DNA of 64,000 nucleotides from Cucumis sativus (GCF_000004075.3 NC_026656.2:2790001-2854000); one strand, 5' to 3'. Counted from the stretch's first letter, positions 11,047-23,196 are shown. The notes: generated by a model not told the origin, from the letters alone. Numbers and translations are program-made.

Positions 11047-14000
11047 ATGGAAGTCAAAGCCAGAGCTCCCGGAAAAATCATACTCGCCGGTGAACATGCC
11101 GTCGTCCATGGATCCACCGCCGTTGCCGCTTCCGTTGATCTCTACACTACAGTTTCAGTTAGATTGCCAAGTTCTTCAGGTGCTCTTTCTATCTCTATCT
11201 CTTATTTGGGTTGACTTTTATATGGGTGTTTGGTACTGAACGTATGATTTCGAAGGTGGATTTGTAGATTGTCAGTTTCTTTCATTTGGGTGATCTATGT
11301 GCTTGATTATTGATGATATTTCTATTGGTTTTCGATTCAATGAACCCATTTCATTTTATGGGTTATTAATCTGGGTAGGAAAGCTTGTACCCTTTTGTAG
11401 TTATGTTCTAATTTTCAGTTTTCTGGGTGTTTTTCTTCTTCATGTTGCATTCATTTTCACATTCTGGTGTTACTTGATTTTCATGTGTGAATTTGATTGA
11501 AACTCTTGTTCTTAGCATTCAAGAAAAAGTGAAGAGAGATGAACTTAGATGCACAATGGTTGCTGTAGAAGGTGTCAGAACAGCTATATGCCTTTCTGAC
11601 CTCTACATCTTGGTTTAATTGTTGCATGTCACAGATTGCTTTTCTCATGATTGGAAAATTTATGAACATCTCATCCCTCAACTTTTTTGTATTCCCTTTT
11701 CCTCATCACCATGCTTTCTTGTCAGACGAGAATGAGATTGTGAAACTCCAACTGAAGGACCTGGAACTTGAGTTTTCATGGCCAGTTAGTAGAATCAGGG
11801 AAGCTTTGGGCGTATTTGTTGGTGCCATCTCGTCACCCACAACATGCCCTGCAGAGTGCTTGAAATCAATTGCATCTCTGGTCGAGGATCAAAACATCCC
11901 GGAGGTGAAAATTGGACTTGCCTCTGGAGTGGCAGCATTTCTTTGGCTCTGTTCTTCCATCCTAGGGTATGCATTTCACTCATGAAAGGTTCGACAGATT
12001 TTAACCTGTGCAGTCTCCATTTCACTGAGTCTGCTCCCTTGTGTTTTAGATTTGTGCCTGTTGAGGTAGCCATCACTTCTGAGCTTCCTCTTGGATCTGG
12101 CTTGGGATCATCAGCAGCATTTTGCGTTGCCCTATCAGCTGCTTTGCTTGCTTTATCAGGTTCTGTGAACGTGGATCGAGAGCATCATGGATGGATGGTA
12201 CATAAAGAAGATGAACTAGATTTGTTGAACAAGTGGGCCTTTGAGGGTGAAAAGATAATCCATGGAAAACCCTCTGGAATAGACAACACAGTGAGCACAT
12301 ATGGTATGCAAAATCCATTTTTCTTCAATCTTCCCACTTCTGTTCAACTGCTTGTTTGAAGGTTGTAGTTTTTTGTTGGCCACTGCAATACTTCATAGGA
12401 TTTTATTTGTCTCTGAAGCAAACTGGACTGTTTAAGAACTAACTTTGCATCTGCTAGGCGTTCTTGCTCAAGAACTAACTTTACTCTATATCACTATGAA
12501 AGCTGATTAACTTTACTCTATATCACTATGTGTCAAGAGCCAAGGTTTAGGAATATCAAAAAGTAATCCAATTGTATTATAGAATTTTTTTGGAGTACAA
12601 AGATTATCCTAATGGAAATTTCAAGTATGATAAGTTTATGATGTTCTGAATAATATGTTTCAATCACTAGGGTTACTTTGGACAATTTAATCAAATTGCA
12701 CCAGTTTTTTTATGTGTCTGGTGTGTGTAACTTTGTTACTTGAATTCAGTTTCAAATCACAATTCACATCAAACTACTTGTTTGTTTGTTGAGTTTCTAA
12801 AGTAACAGAAGTCTATGTTTTGTTTCTCTCATACAATAAAATCTTATGTATCAGGCAGCATGATCAAGTTCAGGTCAGGAAATTTGACTCTCATTAAATC
12901 CAATATGCCACTGAAAATGCTTATTACAAACACAAAAGTTGGAAGAAACACAAAGGCCTTAGTTGCTGGTGTTTCAGAAAGGGCCATTAGACATCCTGAT
13001 GCAATGAAATCAGTGTTCAATGCTGTCAATTCTATCAGCGATGAGTTATCAATCCTTATTCAGTCGCCGATTCATGACGACGTGTCACTAACTGAGAATG
13101 AAGAAAAGTTGGCAGAACTGATGGAAATGAATCAAGGTTTACTTCAATGTATGGGTGTAAGCCATGCATCTATCGAAACCGTTCTCCGGACTAGCTTGAA
13201 ATACAAGCTAATTTCCAAATTGACAGGAGCTGGAGGTGGAGGATGTGTTCTTACACTGTTGCCTAACTGTATCCTTTTTCTGATATGGAATCTTATGGCA
13301 TGATTCTTCATCTGCTCTCACTTATATCTTTTTATTTCCTTCTTGTGAGTATTGATGTTTTTGGAGTTCATTGGTAGGACTCTCAGTATGCTATTTATTT
13401 AAGGGTTGAATAGTCATTCCAATCCCTTAATTTTTTCCCTCTAATTTGGTGATCTCCATGATTTGGTCAAATCTCCTAAAATTCTGTTGATTTCAAATGT
13501 GAATAGGTTTCTCATGTGATACATATTCTTGAGCTGGTATCTTAAGAAAACGTTCAACATTAAATATTGTTAGTACCTAGTAAAAATTAGATCCTGTTAA
13601 GATATTTGACTTAACATATGATCATTTAAAATAACAGGGGCTAGTGCAAATGTCATCACTCGTCTTTGTTTTATTTCAAGGAAAACTGAAGACCTTTTTT
13701 GTGTCCTCCAGTTAACTTGGGATCCCTACTCTCCATTGTTTATTATATTCTATGTTGTCAATAAAATATCCTGTTTCCTATCATTTTCATAGGGACTAAC
13801 TTGAAACAAAAACAAACTAGAGAACTCAAGTGATAATTTAACCTGAATTCAGCAGCAATATGAGAAGTTCAAGCACTCAACATGAATGGTGTCATTATTC
13901 CATATTTTGTGCACTGTCCCCTCCATGAGGGTAATGTTAGAATATTTATATCAGCATTCATTTATTCTAGTCCATAAGAAAGGAAAACTGCTGCTTGGAT

Positions 14001-14177
14001 TTATCTTATTGTCATCAGAAGGAACATATTGTTGTATTTTCTTAACAATGCGAAACAGTACTTTCAGGGAAAGTTGTTGATGAAGTAATCGCAGAGCTCG
14101 AGTCATGTGGATTTGAATGCTTCATTGCTGGGATTGGAGGAAAAGGAGTAGAGATCTCGTTCAGTGATTTGTCTTGA
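11047..14177 (+). CDS. MVK: Mevalonate kinase
   Basis: Five exons: 11047-11179, 11726-11966, 12050-12303, 12855-13268 and 14059-14177. They join in frame to 386 residues, the usual length. The enzyme phosphorylates mevalonate with ATP in the cytosolic/peroxisomal mevalonate pathway to isoprenoids and sterols. All GHMP-kinase signatures are present: PGKIILAGEHAVVHG (residues 8-22, with the Lys that aligns with rat K13), the ATP-binding loop ELPLGSGLGSSAAF (about 136-149), GKPSGIDN (197-204, Asp203 aligning with the catalytic base), and KLTGAGGGGCVLTLLP (331-346). For the last exon, CAG|TACTTTCAGG was used because it keeps frame and gives LLPNLLSGKVVDE; using the later CAG would shorten the protein. 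Intron 3 contains a short tandem duplication (near 12477-12529). A second Arabidopsis-like link to PNC and MIRO is noted in the findings. Confidence 0.96.
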
Positions 14178-15754
14178 ATTTTCAAGTTGTTCTTTGAATG
14201 AAACGAACTCTTTTCCTGTTGTCCCTTTCCTTTCATGAAGTATAATACTCGCATGTCACTTGAAATTTTATTGATATAATGCTTCACGCCCGTTCCCAAT
14301 AAGAGAAAGTTCCCTTTCAGTTTATTTGTTCATCAACCAGGCAAGATTCAGAATGAGGTCTATATGGTAACTATTGTTGATCAAGATCAGAGTAGAAAGT
14401 TCTAGTAGATGATTATATTTCTGCTCACGACACTCTACTTTCTGGCCTTCTACTTGCTTTATCACATGGTAAAATTACCAGAAAAACTCATAGAGCACAC
14501 ATGCTAGGTCTTGAAACTCTATTTTGGATACTCATTCTTGTTATGGCACTTGATCACTCAACGCATTCTTTGCTATCGCCCTGGCTACTCATTTTCTATT
14601 CTTGTTCCGAAGACAACGTTCCATATTTGTTCAAATTTAGAATATACAGAACCAGATATGAAAACAAGTGAGAGTGAGCAGAAGTGGAAGTGTTGAGTCA
14701 ACAAGTGCGACGATGATATCAAGATAAACTTGGTTTTTTAAAATGTAGGTAAGTTTTTTTTTCATTTAGATTCTTAAAATGGATCATCTTTACAAAAATT
14801 TCTAATGCTTTCTCTGGTTTTCTTTTTTTTTTAATGGTTGATTTACAATTTGTGTAAGCTAAAGACACCTGCTAATTTAGTTTGTCGTCTCCCTCCAACA
14901 TTGGTTTTCAAGTTAAAGACTCTAAATTTGTATACATCAGAATAATTCAACATGTGGAGACATCTATCATTTTTTTTAATTTGCAAACGTGAGTCTTCGA
15001 GCAAAGTCGAAATTTTGAAAAGAAAATAAATAAATGAATAACAAGAACATATGCTTCAACAAGCAAGTCCATCTCTCTTTTTTCTCTCTTTTTCTTGGTG
15101 TGCTTCCCAAGATATGCTCAGAGCTTAGCTTTACAAAAGCCTATTCCTTTTCATTTTACATTTTTGCTTCAGATCAAAGAATAAGATTTTCATGGAGATT
15201 TCACACATTTCGCCAAAGATGCTGCAAGGCCAATATGTTGAAGAAGAATAAAGAAAATTCTTCCCTTCCATCTACATGAAAACTAAAAGCATGTTAGAAT
15301 ATAATTTAACTAAGAATTTAAATGTATATTTGGTAGATTATGAAAAACGTGACAAGTGGTGAGAAAACAATAAAAATAAAATTAAAATAAAATAATGATC
15401 AGATGGGACCTTAAGGACAGAACCAGCAACCAATTCGAGCTAATCCGATGACTAAATCTAATTGAATGAACAAGTTGATCCAAAATTCAAATTCGCCTTC
15501 CCACATTTGAATATCGTAAGAGGATAAGCCACTTTCTTCTTTGCCGTCGTTCTTGTTCTTTTTCTTTTCCTTTTAACTTTTTTGCCTAGTTGCAAGGACA
15601 GCAACATGTTTCACATGTTTGCAGTAGGGAGTGGAATTTTGTTACCTTCACTGCCAAGGCAAGAACACCCTAAACTGATTGATTCTCCTTGTTTTTTGTG
15701 TTTGCTTTTTCAAGACAGACATATTTCTGCTTCCAGCGCTGATTTGAAACTGCC
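14178..15754. other. Intergenic between mevalonate kinase and GPI array
   Basis: AT-rich DNA with the 3' UTR of mevalonate kinase and the promoter of the first GPI gene. Frames at 14511-14696, 15034-15279 and 15582-15767 have no recognisable content. No repeat with defined ends. Confidence 0.55.
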
Positions 15755-16717
15755 ATGGGTTTCCTGAAATGTTGCCTCAGCCTTTGTGCTCTTCTACACT
15801 GTTTGCTTCCTCTGTTACATTCGGTACACTGTGATGGTTAGCTCTCGCTCTCTCGCTCTCTCTCTCTCTCTCTCTAAGTTTATAAAGCTCATTAACTGCA
15901 CAGAAAACAACACATTCTTACCCTAGATGATTCATGCAAACAGAACTTGAAATTCTCCAACTAGTTTTATGAGGTTGCACAAAAATATTTTTCTTTACAA
16001 ACCCTTTTCTCAACATTTTCAAACTAAGATTTTTCAGTCACCTTTCCTGGCACGTTTATCAAAGAAATGCATGGTATGATAAAGTCAGTCGAACTTACAG
16101 CTCTTTAGTGAAAGATGAATGGCTGGCATTCTTTTCATATCTTCGTACACTGATGAATTAAACTTCAAACCTGACTACCTGCAGTTGATTTAGAAGAGCT
16201 TTTTAAAGGCTTTAACATCTACAGAAACTCAAAAGACAGGTCGGCTCTCGCCCAGAACTCCAAAGCAAAGTGTATAGCAGAACAAATTGCGAAGAACTGG
16301 TATAATAAATTGCCTTGCAGTGCTGCCATTGAGGGCGACGTCCTTTTGCCATTCAACCAGAGCCAACTTCCTATGTCACACTACTCAAGAAAGTGCGAAG
16401 TTAACCTCAATCATACAGTAGATGGGGTTATTTTACCAGTATACGTCCCTAACTCAGCAGATAAACTTATGCTTACTAATTGCACTCATTCTCAGGCTCC
16501 GAAGTATTTGGATAATGCAACTTACACAAGGGTAGGTCTTGCTACAAATGAAGACTGTTTAGTGATTGCTTTGGGTACAGATGCCATTAGTGGAAGCTAT
16601 TCCGCTGGTCTATCTTTGGTTCCACATATTGGTTGGGTTTATTGGCTGGGATTTTTGTTTTTATCAATTCTTTGTTTTGGTGAAGGTGAAAAGCTTTTGT
16701 GTTCTTTCATTCTTTAA
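15755..16717 (+). CDS. GPI-anchored Cys-rich protein, copy A (At5g19250/At3g06035 family)
   Basis: Two exons, 15755-15836 and 16185-16717, encode 204 residues. The N-terminus (MGFLKCCLSLCALLHCLLPL) is a signal peptide, probably cut near HSVHC. The mature part has the family pattern FKGFNIYRNSK, NSKAKCIAEQ, a second Cys in KLPCSAA, SRKCEVNLNHTVDGVILPVY and TNCTHSQAPKYL. It ends in a Ser/Gly/Ala stretch (ISGSYSAG) and a hydrophobic segment, as expected for a GPI-anchor signal on the plasma membrane outer face. N-glycosylation sequons include NHT, NCT and NAT. Unusually, the hydrophobic tail is followed by about 12 extra residues with charges (GEGEKLLCSFIL), so an unrecognised splice or a changed end is possible. 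Function of the family is not known. First of three tandem copies. Confidence 0.85.
15841..15875. repeat. (TC)n microsatellite in intron 1 of GPI copy A
   Basis: An interrupted then perfect TC run directly after the exon-1 donor site. Copy B has an (AC)n run in the same part of its own intron. Confidence 0.9.
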
Positions 16718-18016
16718 AATTGTTATCTACGATGTATGGTCCATGATTGACCCAAGGAGTCATGTAATGCTTTACACTGAACATCAGCATATTAATATAA
16801 AGGATATTTAGAAGGGGCAAACAAGTGTTCTCTTTTCTTTGTATTCTGTAACTGTGCATCTTTAGGTCAACTTATGAGCTCTAAACTAACAATAACAGGA
16901 AACTACCTCCTAATATAATATTTTCAAATATTTTACACTTTGGTTAGAAGACCATCATGATGTTGAAAATAATTTCATCATTGAAACCAAATGACGGTAA
17001 ATGGAACTTGTTTCAAATCCCAAGAAAAACATCTTATCATATAAAGCACGTAGAAAGCTGAACCAGTGACCATGTGAACTAAGAAATAGGAAAAGGAAAC
17101 AAAAGAAGAAACCCCAACTTCAGAAAAGAATATGCAGGAGCAGCCAGAGGAGTATATATATGTGTATATGGAGAGAGAGATAGAGACTATACACCTGAAG
17201 AATCCTATAAAAGAAGCAACTTTTGTCCAAAGAGGGGGAAAAACCTCTGAAACTGTTACCTAAAATTCCTTTAAATGGTTCATCTATATCTCTTAAAAAA
17301 AAATTGGTAAGAAACACCTTTTAAAACGAAAGCAACTGACAAATCACAATGCCTCACTATAATGGAGTTCAAAATACAACAGGAAGCCCTCAAAATAGAG
17401 ATAATAGATCATCAATCCCAACCCCAACGAAATAATTACGAAGAGCAATGTAAGGCCCAAGACCAGGAACAGGACTCTAGATGATTCTCCTTCGACTTGA
17501 GGATCTACCAAGTTTTTGAAGCTTATAGGAAACATCCTTACGTAGCCTCATGCCTCTCATTTGAATGAGTTGTGAATTTATTCATGTACCCCTATACTAC
17601 TCTCACATCAAGATAACAATGATCAAAGCTAAACTATTCACATATTAAGTAAAGGAAACTACAATGCCTTTTGTTTGCTTGTGAATCACATCACTTCAAC
17701 TGTTTGGAACAATGTGCATAACATAAAAAACTGAAATGCGTTGAGCAAAAGAATACACTTTGCCTTAATTAAATGAAAAATAATGCATTCTAGCCGTTCA
17801 CATTTTTACGGTTCAAAGACACCTGTAGAGATAAGTTCAGAAAGGTATTTGGAGTTCCACATCTGAAGAAAAAATTTGTTAACCTGACGTAGAGGGCTTC
17901 TATACGTATACGCCTCTACAATCATAAACGCCTTTACGAGCAAAATGATTGAGCAACTAATAGTTGTCCCTTGAGCACCTTTAATTCCATTTACTCTATT
18001 AGTTACGATTTATGAA
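16718..18016. other. Intergenic between GPI copies A and B
   Basis: 3' UTR of copy A and AT-rich flank. On the minus strand, 17344-17535 is a 63-codon frame with a convincing hydrophobic segment (RVLFLVLGLTLLFVIISL) and, in another frame just upstream, a basic peptide (MRGMRLRKDVSYKLQKLG, 17572-17489). Neither has a recognised homologue or clear gene context, so no gene is called. Confidence 0.4.
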
Positions 18017-18025
18017 TATATAAAG
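18017..18025 (+). promoter_or_regulatory. Candidate TATA box of GPI copy B
   Basis: TATATAAAG about 200 bp before the copy B start codon and about 1.3 kb after copy A. Distance and sequence fit a core promoter; no experimental support. Confidence 0.4.
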
Positions 18026-18225
18026 TTGGACATGGGAACCCCATACCCTTCATGAATAAAGCAAAGCAATATTAACAGTACAAGCAAATCCAAAGATACC
18101 CCAATGGCAGAAGAAACAAAAAAAGAAAAGTCTAAAGAAAGCAAGAACCTCAAATACTAATTATTTCTATTCAACACCTCGCCCATGCAGATTTGATGCC
18201 TTCTCCTTGACTCTGCAGCAGCACA

Positions 18226-19100
18226 ATGGCCTTCGCCACCCCCAAACTTGGCCTCTTCCTCTGCAGTCTTGCCCATGGCTTCTTGCTTTTGGCGAGCTTA
18301 GTGCACTGTGATGGTTCACTCTCCCTCTTTCTCAATACACACACACACACACACACAAACACAAGAGCTTCGTAGTTCCTAGTTTTTGATGGGTTCTTCT
18401 GTGCATTGAGATGGCTCTCTCTGTCTATTTCTCTGCTTCTAAACACTCTTACACACATAGTTCCATAGTTCCATATCTTTGCAGGGTTCTTTTGTAATCT
18501 CACAATTATAATTCTCCCTTATCCATAGACGTTATTTCCCTTATTGCTGCCGCACAAAACCTCACACCCAATTATCCATCATTTGCAGTGAATGAAGACA
18601 CACTTTTCAAAGCCATGAACAAGTACAGAAGTTCCAAAGAACTTACACCCATGCATAGGAACTCAAAAGCAGACTGCCTCGTCAAGCAAATTGCTTGGGA
18701 CTTAGACGATCAGTCGCCCCTCAGCATCTTCACCAGCGGCTCCCCCATTATTCCAAGCAATTTAACCCAACTCCCCAATCTCCCGGACTACCTAACCAAG
18801 TGCAAAATCGAGCTCAACAACACGAGAAAAGGCTTGATTTTGCCCCTTCACATCCCCACGTTGGCGTTGAAACTTGTTCTTCATGGATGTACACATTCCC
18901 AGATGGACAATTACTTAAGCAAACCTGAATTCACGTCGATCGGAATTGGGTGTTATGAAGAATGGGCAGTTTTCGCTTTCGCCACCGATTCTCCCACCGG
19001 AAGCTTTAATTCTGCCGTGAAATTGTCTAAGTTGGGTCATCAGCATTTCTTCTTGGTGTCGTCCCTGTTGTTTGGGTTGTTTTTTCTTCTCTCCGGCTGA
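18226..19100 (+). CDS. GPI-anchored Cys-rich protein, copy B
   Basis: Two exons, 18226-18313 and 18589-19100, encode 199 residues. The signal peptide is MAFATPKLGLFLCSLAHGFL and the end of exon 1 (VHCDG/V junction) is nearly identical to copy A, so A and B look like the closest pair. The mature part keeps FKAMNKYRSSKELTPMHRNS, KADCLVKQ, LTKCKIELNNTRKGLILPLH and HGCTHSQMDNYL, and ends in TGSFNSAVKL plus a hydrophobic GPI-type tail (FFLVSSLLFGLFFLLSG). The Cys after the first conserved segment is lost: QPC in copy C and LPC in copy A correspond to QSPL here, and the loop is longer. Otherwise intact. A CA microsatellite (18336-18356) lies in its intron. Confidence 0.85.
18336..18356. repeat. (AC)n microsatellite in intron 1 of GPI copy B
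   Basis: About ten AC units shortly after the exon-1 donor. Confidence 0.9.
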
Positions 19101-21073
19101 AGGGATATTTTCTATCCGAAACGACATGTCGATATCGTTTGGAAAATTTTAACTTTCAAGGCATGGTGGGACAATATTGCCCTTCGCTTCAATTTGTTAA
19201 AGATAAATACATTTTGGTCTCCGTTATTTATTTATTTTTCTTAATTTGTTTAATTTCAGCTCTTTTAGATTAATAAAATTTTAAAATTAGTCCTCTAAAT
19301 TAATTCTTTTATCTAAATTTAATAAATAATCATACTAATTTTCACAAAAGGAAAGGAATGGAAATATTCTTCAAATTTTACTAATAAGAAAATAACCACA
19401 CAAAAAAATCCACATTATGAACTAAAAGTAGATATTTAAAAATATAAAGATGAAAATTGAACAAATTCAAGTTTTCGACCAAAATAATATTTTAACTTTT
19501 TTTTCTTTAATCAATTTATTAATTTATGTTGAAATAATATTTTATTTCTTCAAATAATTTTAAAGAAAAAATATATATTGAAAAAATTACACACATTAAC
19601 TTAACTCTTTTAAAAACGATTCAAAATGCAAAACACACTATATTTAAAAAGGAATATCGATAATAATTGCCCTTTAGTTGGACATTGGGGATGTGCAAAG
19701 TTATAAATCTACCATTCTTGCCTTTTTTTTTTCTTCTTTTCTATCCTCTTCAATTTTTTATTATTGGGTTTGAGTAAGGTCTTTTTTGTCTTCGTCTCCT
19801 TCTTCTCTAGCATGCAACCATATCAAAACTAAGGAGCATCAACTTGCTACCACAATGCATCCAAATGCTTTATGATCTTGCAATCTATGAAAAAAGAAAG
19901 GAGAACAAGAGATTGAGCAAGCAAGTGAACCACTAGTCAAAAGCGAGATTAGAACGTCTAACAAAGGGCTAAAAAGACTTTATCTTCAAAAAGTATAGAA
20001 AATTTAATTTTCTTCTTTAAATTTAAGTCATCCATACAAATATGTTTATGTATCTTAAATTGGAAGTTTATATCAAAATAAGTAATTATTTACTTAGAAG
20101 TAAAATTATAAAATCTACACTGAAAACTGAACTCAAAATTCAATCATAAAAATGTGATATTTTGAAATTTAAAAAACTAAACAAAAGCTAAGTCTAAATT
20201 TTAGAAATAAAAAGTGCAATTTTTAAATTTTATGAATCTAACAGAAAACTCTGCACTACTTTCTACTCCATGTCTGGTAAGTACGTGGATTTTAAAAAAT
20301 ATTGAAATAGTTATAAGCCTATTTAAGCACATAATCAAAAATTTAAAGAGGTATTTGGTACAATGTTGCAAGTTTAAGACAATTTATATTTATTTACTTA
20401 TTAATTTCTATTTTAGAAATTATTTCAAATATGTTAAATTAACAAATAAAAAGAGATATCTAACTTCTAACCTCAAGAACAAGCATTGTATCAATTGAAC
20501 TTTGTTTACACATCTCCATTTGGGTAAAAAAAGCTAATTAAACTTTAAAGAAAATGTTGCCACATTACATCTTGTAATTGAACACCATATAAAAAAAATT
20601 ATAGATATCAATGAACTCGATGTTAATAGAAATGAATCCGATTGTATTTGTACAAATGTACAAATATACTAATATGATTCACAATAAATACAATAAAAGA
20701 TTTTCAAACTACACCAGAGCATTTTCTTATATTATTATTTAGCCATTTCAATACAATTCAATTAAACACTACATTTAAGATAATCGTTGAAATTATACAA
20801 ACTAAACTTGGACCTATGAAAAGACATCAACTAAAATTATGATTAAAAAAATTGAAAGTAGAGGATGGAAATTGTATTTAAACATATAGAGAAAGGGGAG
20901 AGATTGGATTGGAATTGCATGGAAAGAAGAAAAAGGCATGCAGATGGAAGAGTTTGGAAGAAGAAACGTGTCTATTATGGGTGTCAAAATTCCTCTTACA
21001 TAAGAGGCCACTTGTAATTGCTACAACAAAACCCGGACACAAACACACAACTGCTTCCCTCTTCTCTTTTCTT
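19101..21073. other. AT-rich intergenic between GPI copies B and C
   Basis: Strongly AT-rich with no supportable gene. Frames at 20214-20498 (+) and 20814-21011 (-) look random. Nothing with clear repeat ends seen. Confidence 0.55.
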
Positions 21074-21080
21074 TATAAAT
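21074..21080 (+). promoter_or_regulatory. TATA box of GPI copy C
   Basis: TATAAAT preceded by CTTTTCTT, 69 bp before the copy C start codon, so the expected transcript start is near 21105. A CT-rich leader follows. Good match in sequence and spacing. Confidence 0.6.
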
Positions 21081-21148
21081 AATACTAATCTACCACACAC
21101 TCTCATCTGTTCTTCCATTCATCCACCCTTTTTATAATAACAACAATA

Positions 21149-23196
21149 ATGCCTTCTTCTTCTTCTTCTTCTTCTACTCTCTTTTCTGTCTTTAGGGTTT
21201 TCGTCATTGCTCTCCTCTTCTTCTCTCCTGTTCTCTCTAAAGGTAAACACCCTTTCTCCCTCTTTCTATTTGGTTCTCAGTTTCTTTTAATGACTTCTAC
21301 TCTTTTTTTCGTCTATAATTTAAAAGGGCATCTAAAATTGGTTAGATGCTATTGTATGAACATGATCCTAAGATGTCGATATCTTGAAGTGTTTCCAAAA
21401 TCGGTTAAGATTCCACTATATGAGCAACTTAAGATGTCGGTATCTTGATGTTTTGGTATCTTACATCCCTACGAATCAAATGGGAGAATCTAAATGCTGA
21501 AAATCTATCTTAACTACCAGGAAACAATCTTACATCCCTACAAATCAAATGGGAGAATCCAATTGCTGAAATCTATCTTAGACTACCAGGAAGCAAAATA
21601 ACTTGTTGAAGGTAACTTATATGAAAATAATAATAATAATAATAATAAATAAAATTTGAAAACAGGACCAAAATGATGCTTCTAGCTAATTGTTAGCCCC
21701 CATAATTTTTAGATTGTTTGTAGCCCTCATATATATATTTGGTTCCCTGGCCTCTGTCCCTTGTTTTTAGCAAATTGTCAGCTGCCATAATTTTTAGGTT
21801 CTTAGCACCCCACCCAGTACATATTTGGTTACGAGACCACTATTCCTTGTTCTCTTCCACGATGGGAAGCCACTTGGGGCTGCTTGGGTTGTAATGGGAT
21901 GGGCTCTTAATGTAGAGCTATTAAGGGGTGTTCGGTCATCCGAGATGGATGAGTTTACAATAGTAATATAATACGCTGTTAATATAATGTAATCTAAAAC
22001 TCATGATGTTTGAAGTTTTTTAGATTAGGTAATCCAGCCTCCTATTATACCGTTTTCAATCTGGCCTTTTTTTCGACTGTTTTCATGCATTGCGATATCC
22101 CATATTTTTTTTGTCTTCGATCACTCGTCCTTTTCAACAATTCAGAGATTACATCCAAATTCTCCAAATAACCCCCAAGCATTTTTAGTGTTTTAGAGTT
22201 TTGGGCGAGCTCAAGTTCGTTCCACCCTCAATTACTTTCTCATTCCAACGCCTCTTAGGTTCTCTGAGAATCTTCTTCAAACTTCACGACCCCATTTTCC
22301 TTGTGAGTCATTGATTACCAATTCCATTTTCGTTATGAGTCCTTGGTTACTCACCCATTCCAACACCGCTAGAAAATTCTCTTAGGAATCTTCCACCGTT
22401 TTTAACCCAAATTTTCAGGCTTCTCGATCTCTCTCATTCACGCCGAACCAATACCTCTTAGATATTTTTCTCTGAGTCTCATAAATCCTAGTCACATTTC
22501 CGACTCCAAAACAGTGGAATCATGAATCTCATAATTGATAGTTCAATACACTCCCACATAAAATAAGACACAGCTAGAAAGTGGATTTGAATTTCCATCT
22601 AGTTTTTTGTATTCGTGGAGCAATATTGATTATTTTAAGTGTAGAGAATTTGAGTAAATTTTGTTACCATTCACCTGATTGCAGATGAAGAGGACAATCT
22701 TCTCCAAGGCCTAAACAGCTACCGACAAGCACAAAACCTCCCGCCGCTCGTGAAGAACGCAAAAGCCGACTGCGTTGCAAACGAGATGGCCGACGATGCT
22801 GAAGACCAACCCTGTGCTGTCACCACCACCAAATCAAACGTCGTTGCAAGCCGACCGTCACAAATCACGAAGTTCCCGGATTACGCCGAGAAATGCAAGG
22901 TAGATATCAACACCACCGCTGACGCCGTGGTGATGCCGGTGTGCGTACCAAAACTAGTCCAAACTCTGCTGCTTACGAACTACACCCACTCCCAGTACGC
23001 GAAGTATTTGAACGATTCAAGATTCGTCGGTGCGGGGCTAGGGAAGGAAGACGACTGGATGGTGGTGGTTCTGACGACCGGAACGAACGCGGGTAGCTTC
23101 GAAGGTTCGGGGGCCGGGCCGGCGTTGGGTTCGATTTGGGTATGGGCAGTGGCGGTTTTGGTAGGGCTTTTGATTGGGGATTATGTGAGATTCTAA
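21149..23196 (+). CDS. GPI-anchored Cys-rich protein, copy C
   Basis: Two exons, 21149-21242 and 22685-23196, encode 201 residues. The signal peptide starts with a Ser run encoded by (TCT)n (MPSSSSSSSTLFSVF) and ends near SPVLSKG. The mature protein is the most canonical of the three: LLQGLNSYRQAQNLPPLVKN, KADCVANEMADDAEDQPC, YAEKCKVDINTT, VVMPVCVPKL and LLTNYTHSQYAKYLNDS, then GLGKEDDWMVVVLTTGTNAG and a GPI tail (GSIWVWAVAVLVGLLIG). Exon 2 is much more GC-rich than its surroundings. The intron is 1442 bp, against 348 and 275 bp in copies A and B, and is swollen by local duplications and a MITE. In copies A and B a Cys sits in xCTHS rather than in PVCVP (see findings). Probably the ancestral member. 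Confidence 0.9.
21461..21596. repeat. Tandem duplication, 69-bp unit, in GPI copy C intron
   Basis: Two adjacent copies beginning TTACATCCCTACGAATCAAA and TTACATCCCTACAAATCAAA, each ending near CTACCAGGAA. A few substitutions separate them. Confidence 0.9.
21626..21650. repeat. (AAT)n microsatellite
   Basis: About eight AAT units in the GPI copy C intron. Confidence 0.9.
21683..21852. repeat. Diverged tandem duplication, about 85-bp unit
   Basis: Both units share TAGC(T/A)AATTGT(T/C)AGC, then CCATAATTTTTAG, ATATTTGGTT and CCTTGTT in the same order. More diverged than the neighbouring 69-bp pair, so older. Confidence 0.75.
21929..22070. mobile_element. Tourist-like MITE fragment in GPI copy C intron
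   Basis: TTA followed by AGGGGTGTTCGGTC, a Tourist-type left end with the expected TTA target, then GATGAGTTTACAATAGTAAT and AAAACTCATGATGTTTGAAG. No right terminal repeat could be located, so the end is approximate. Confidence 0.35.
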
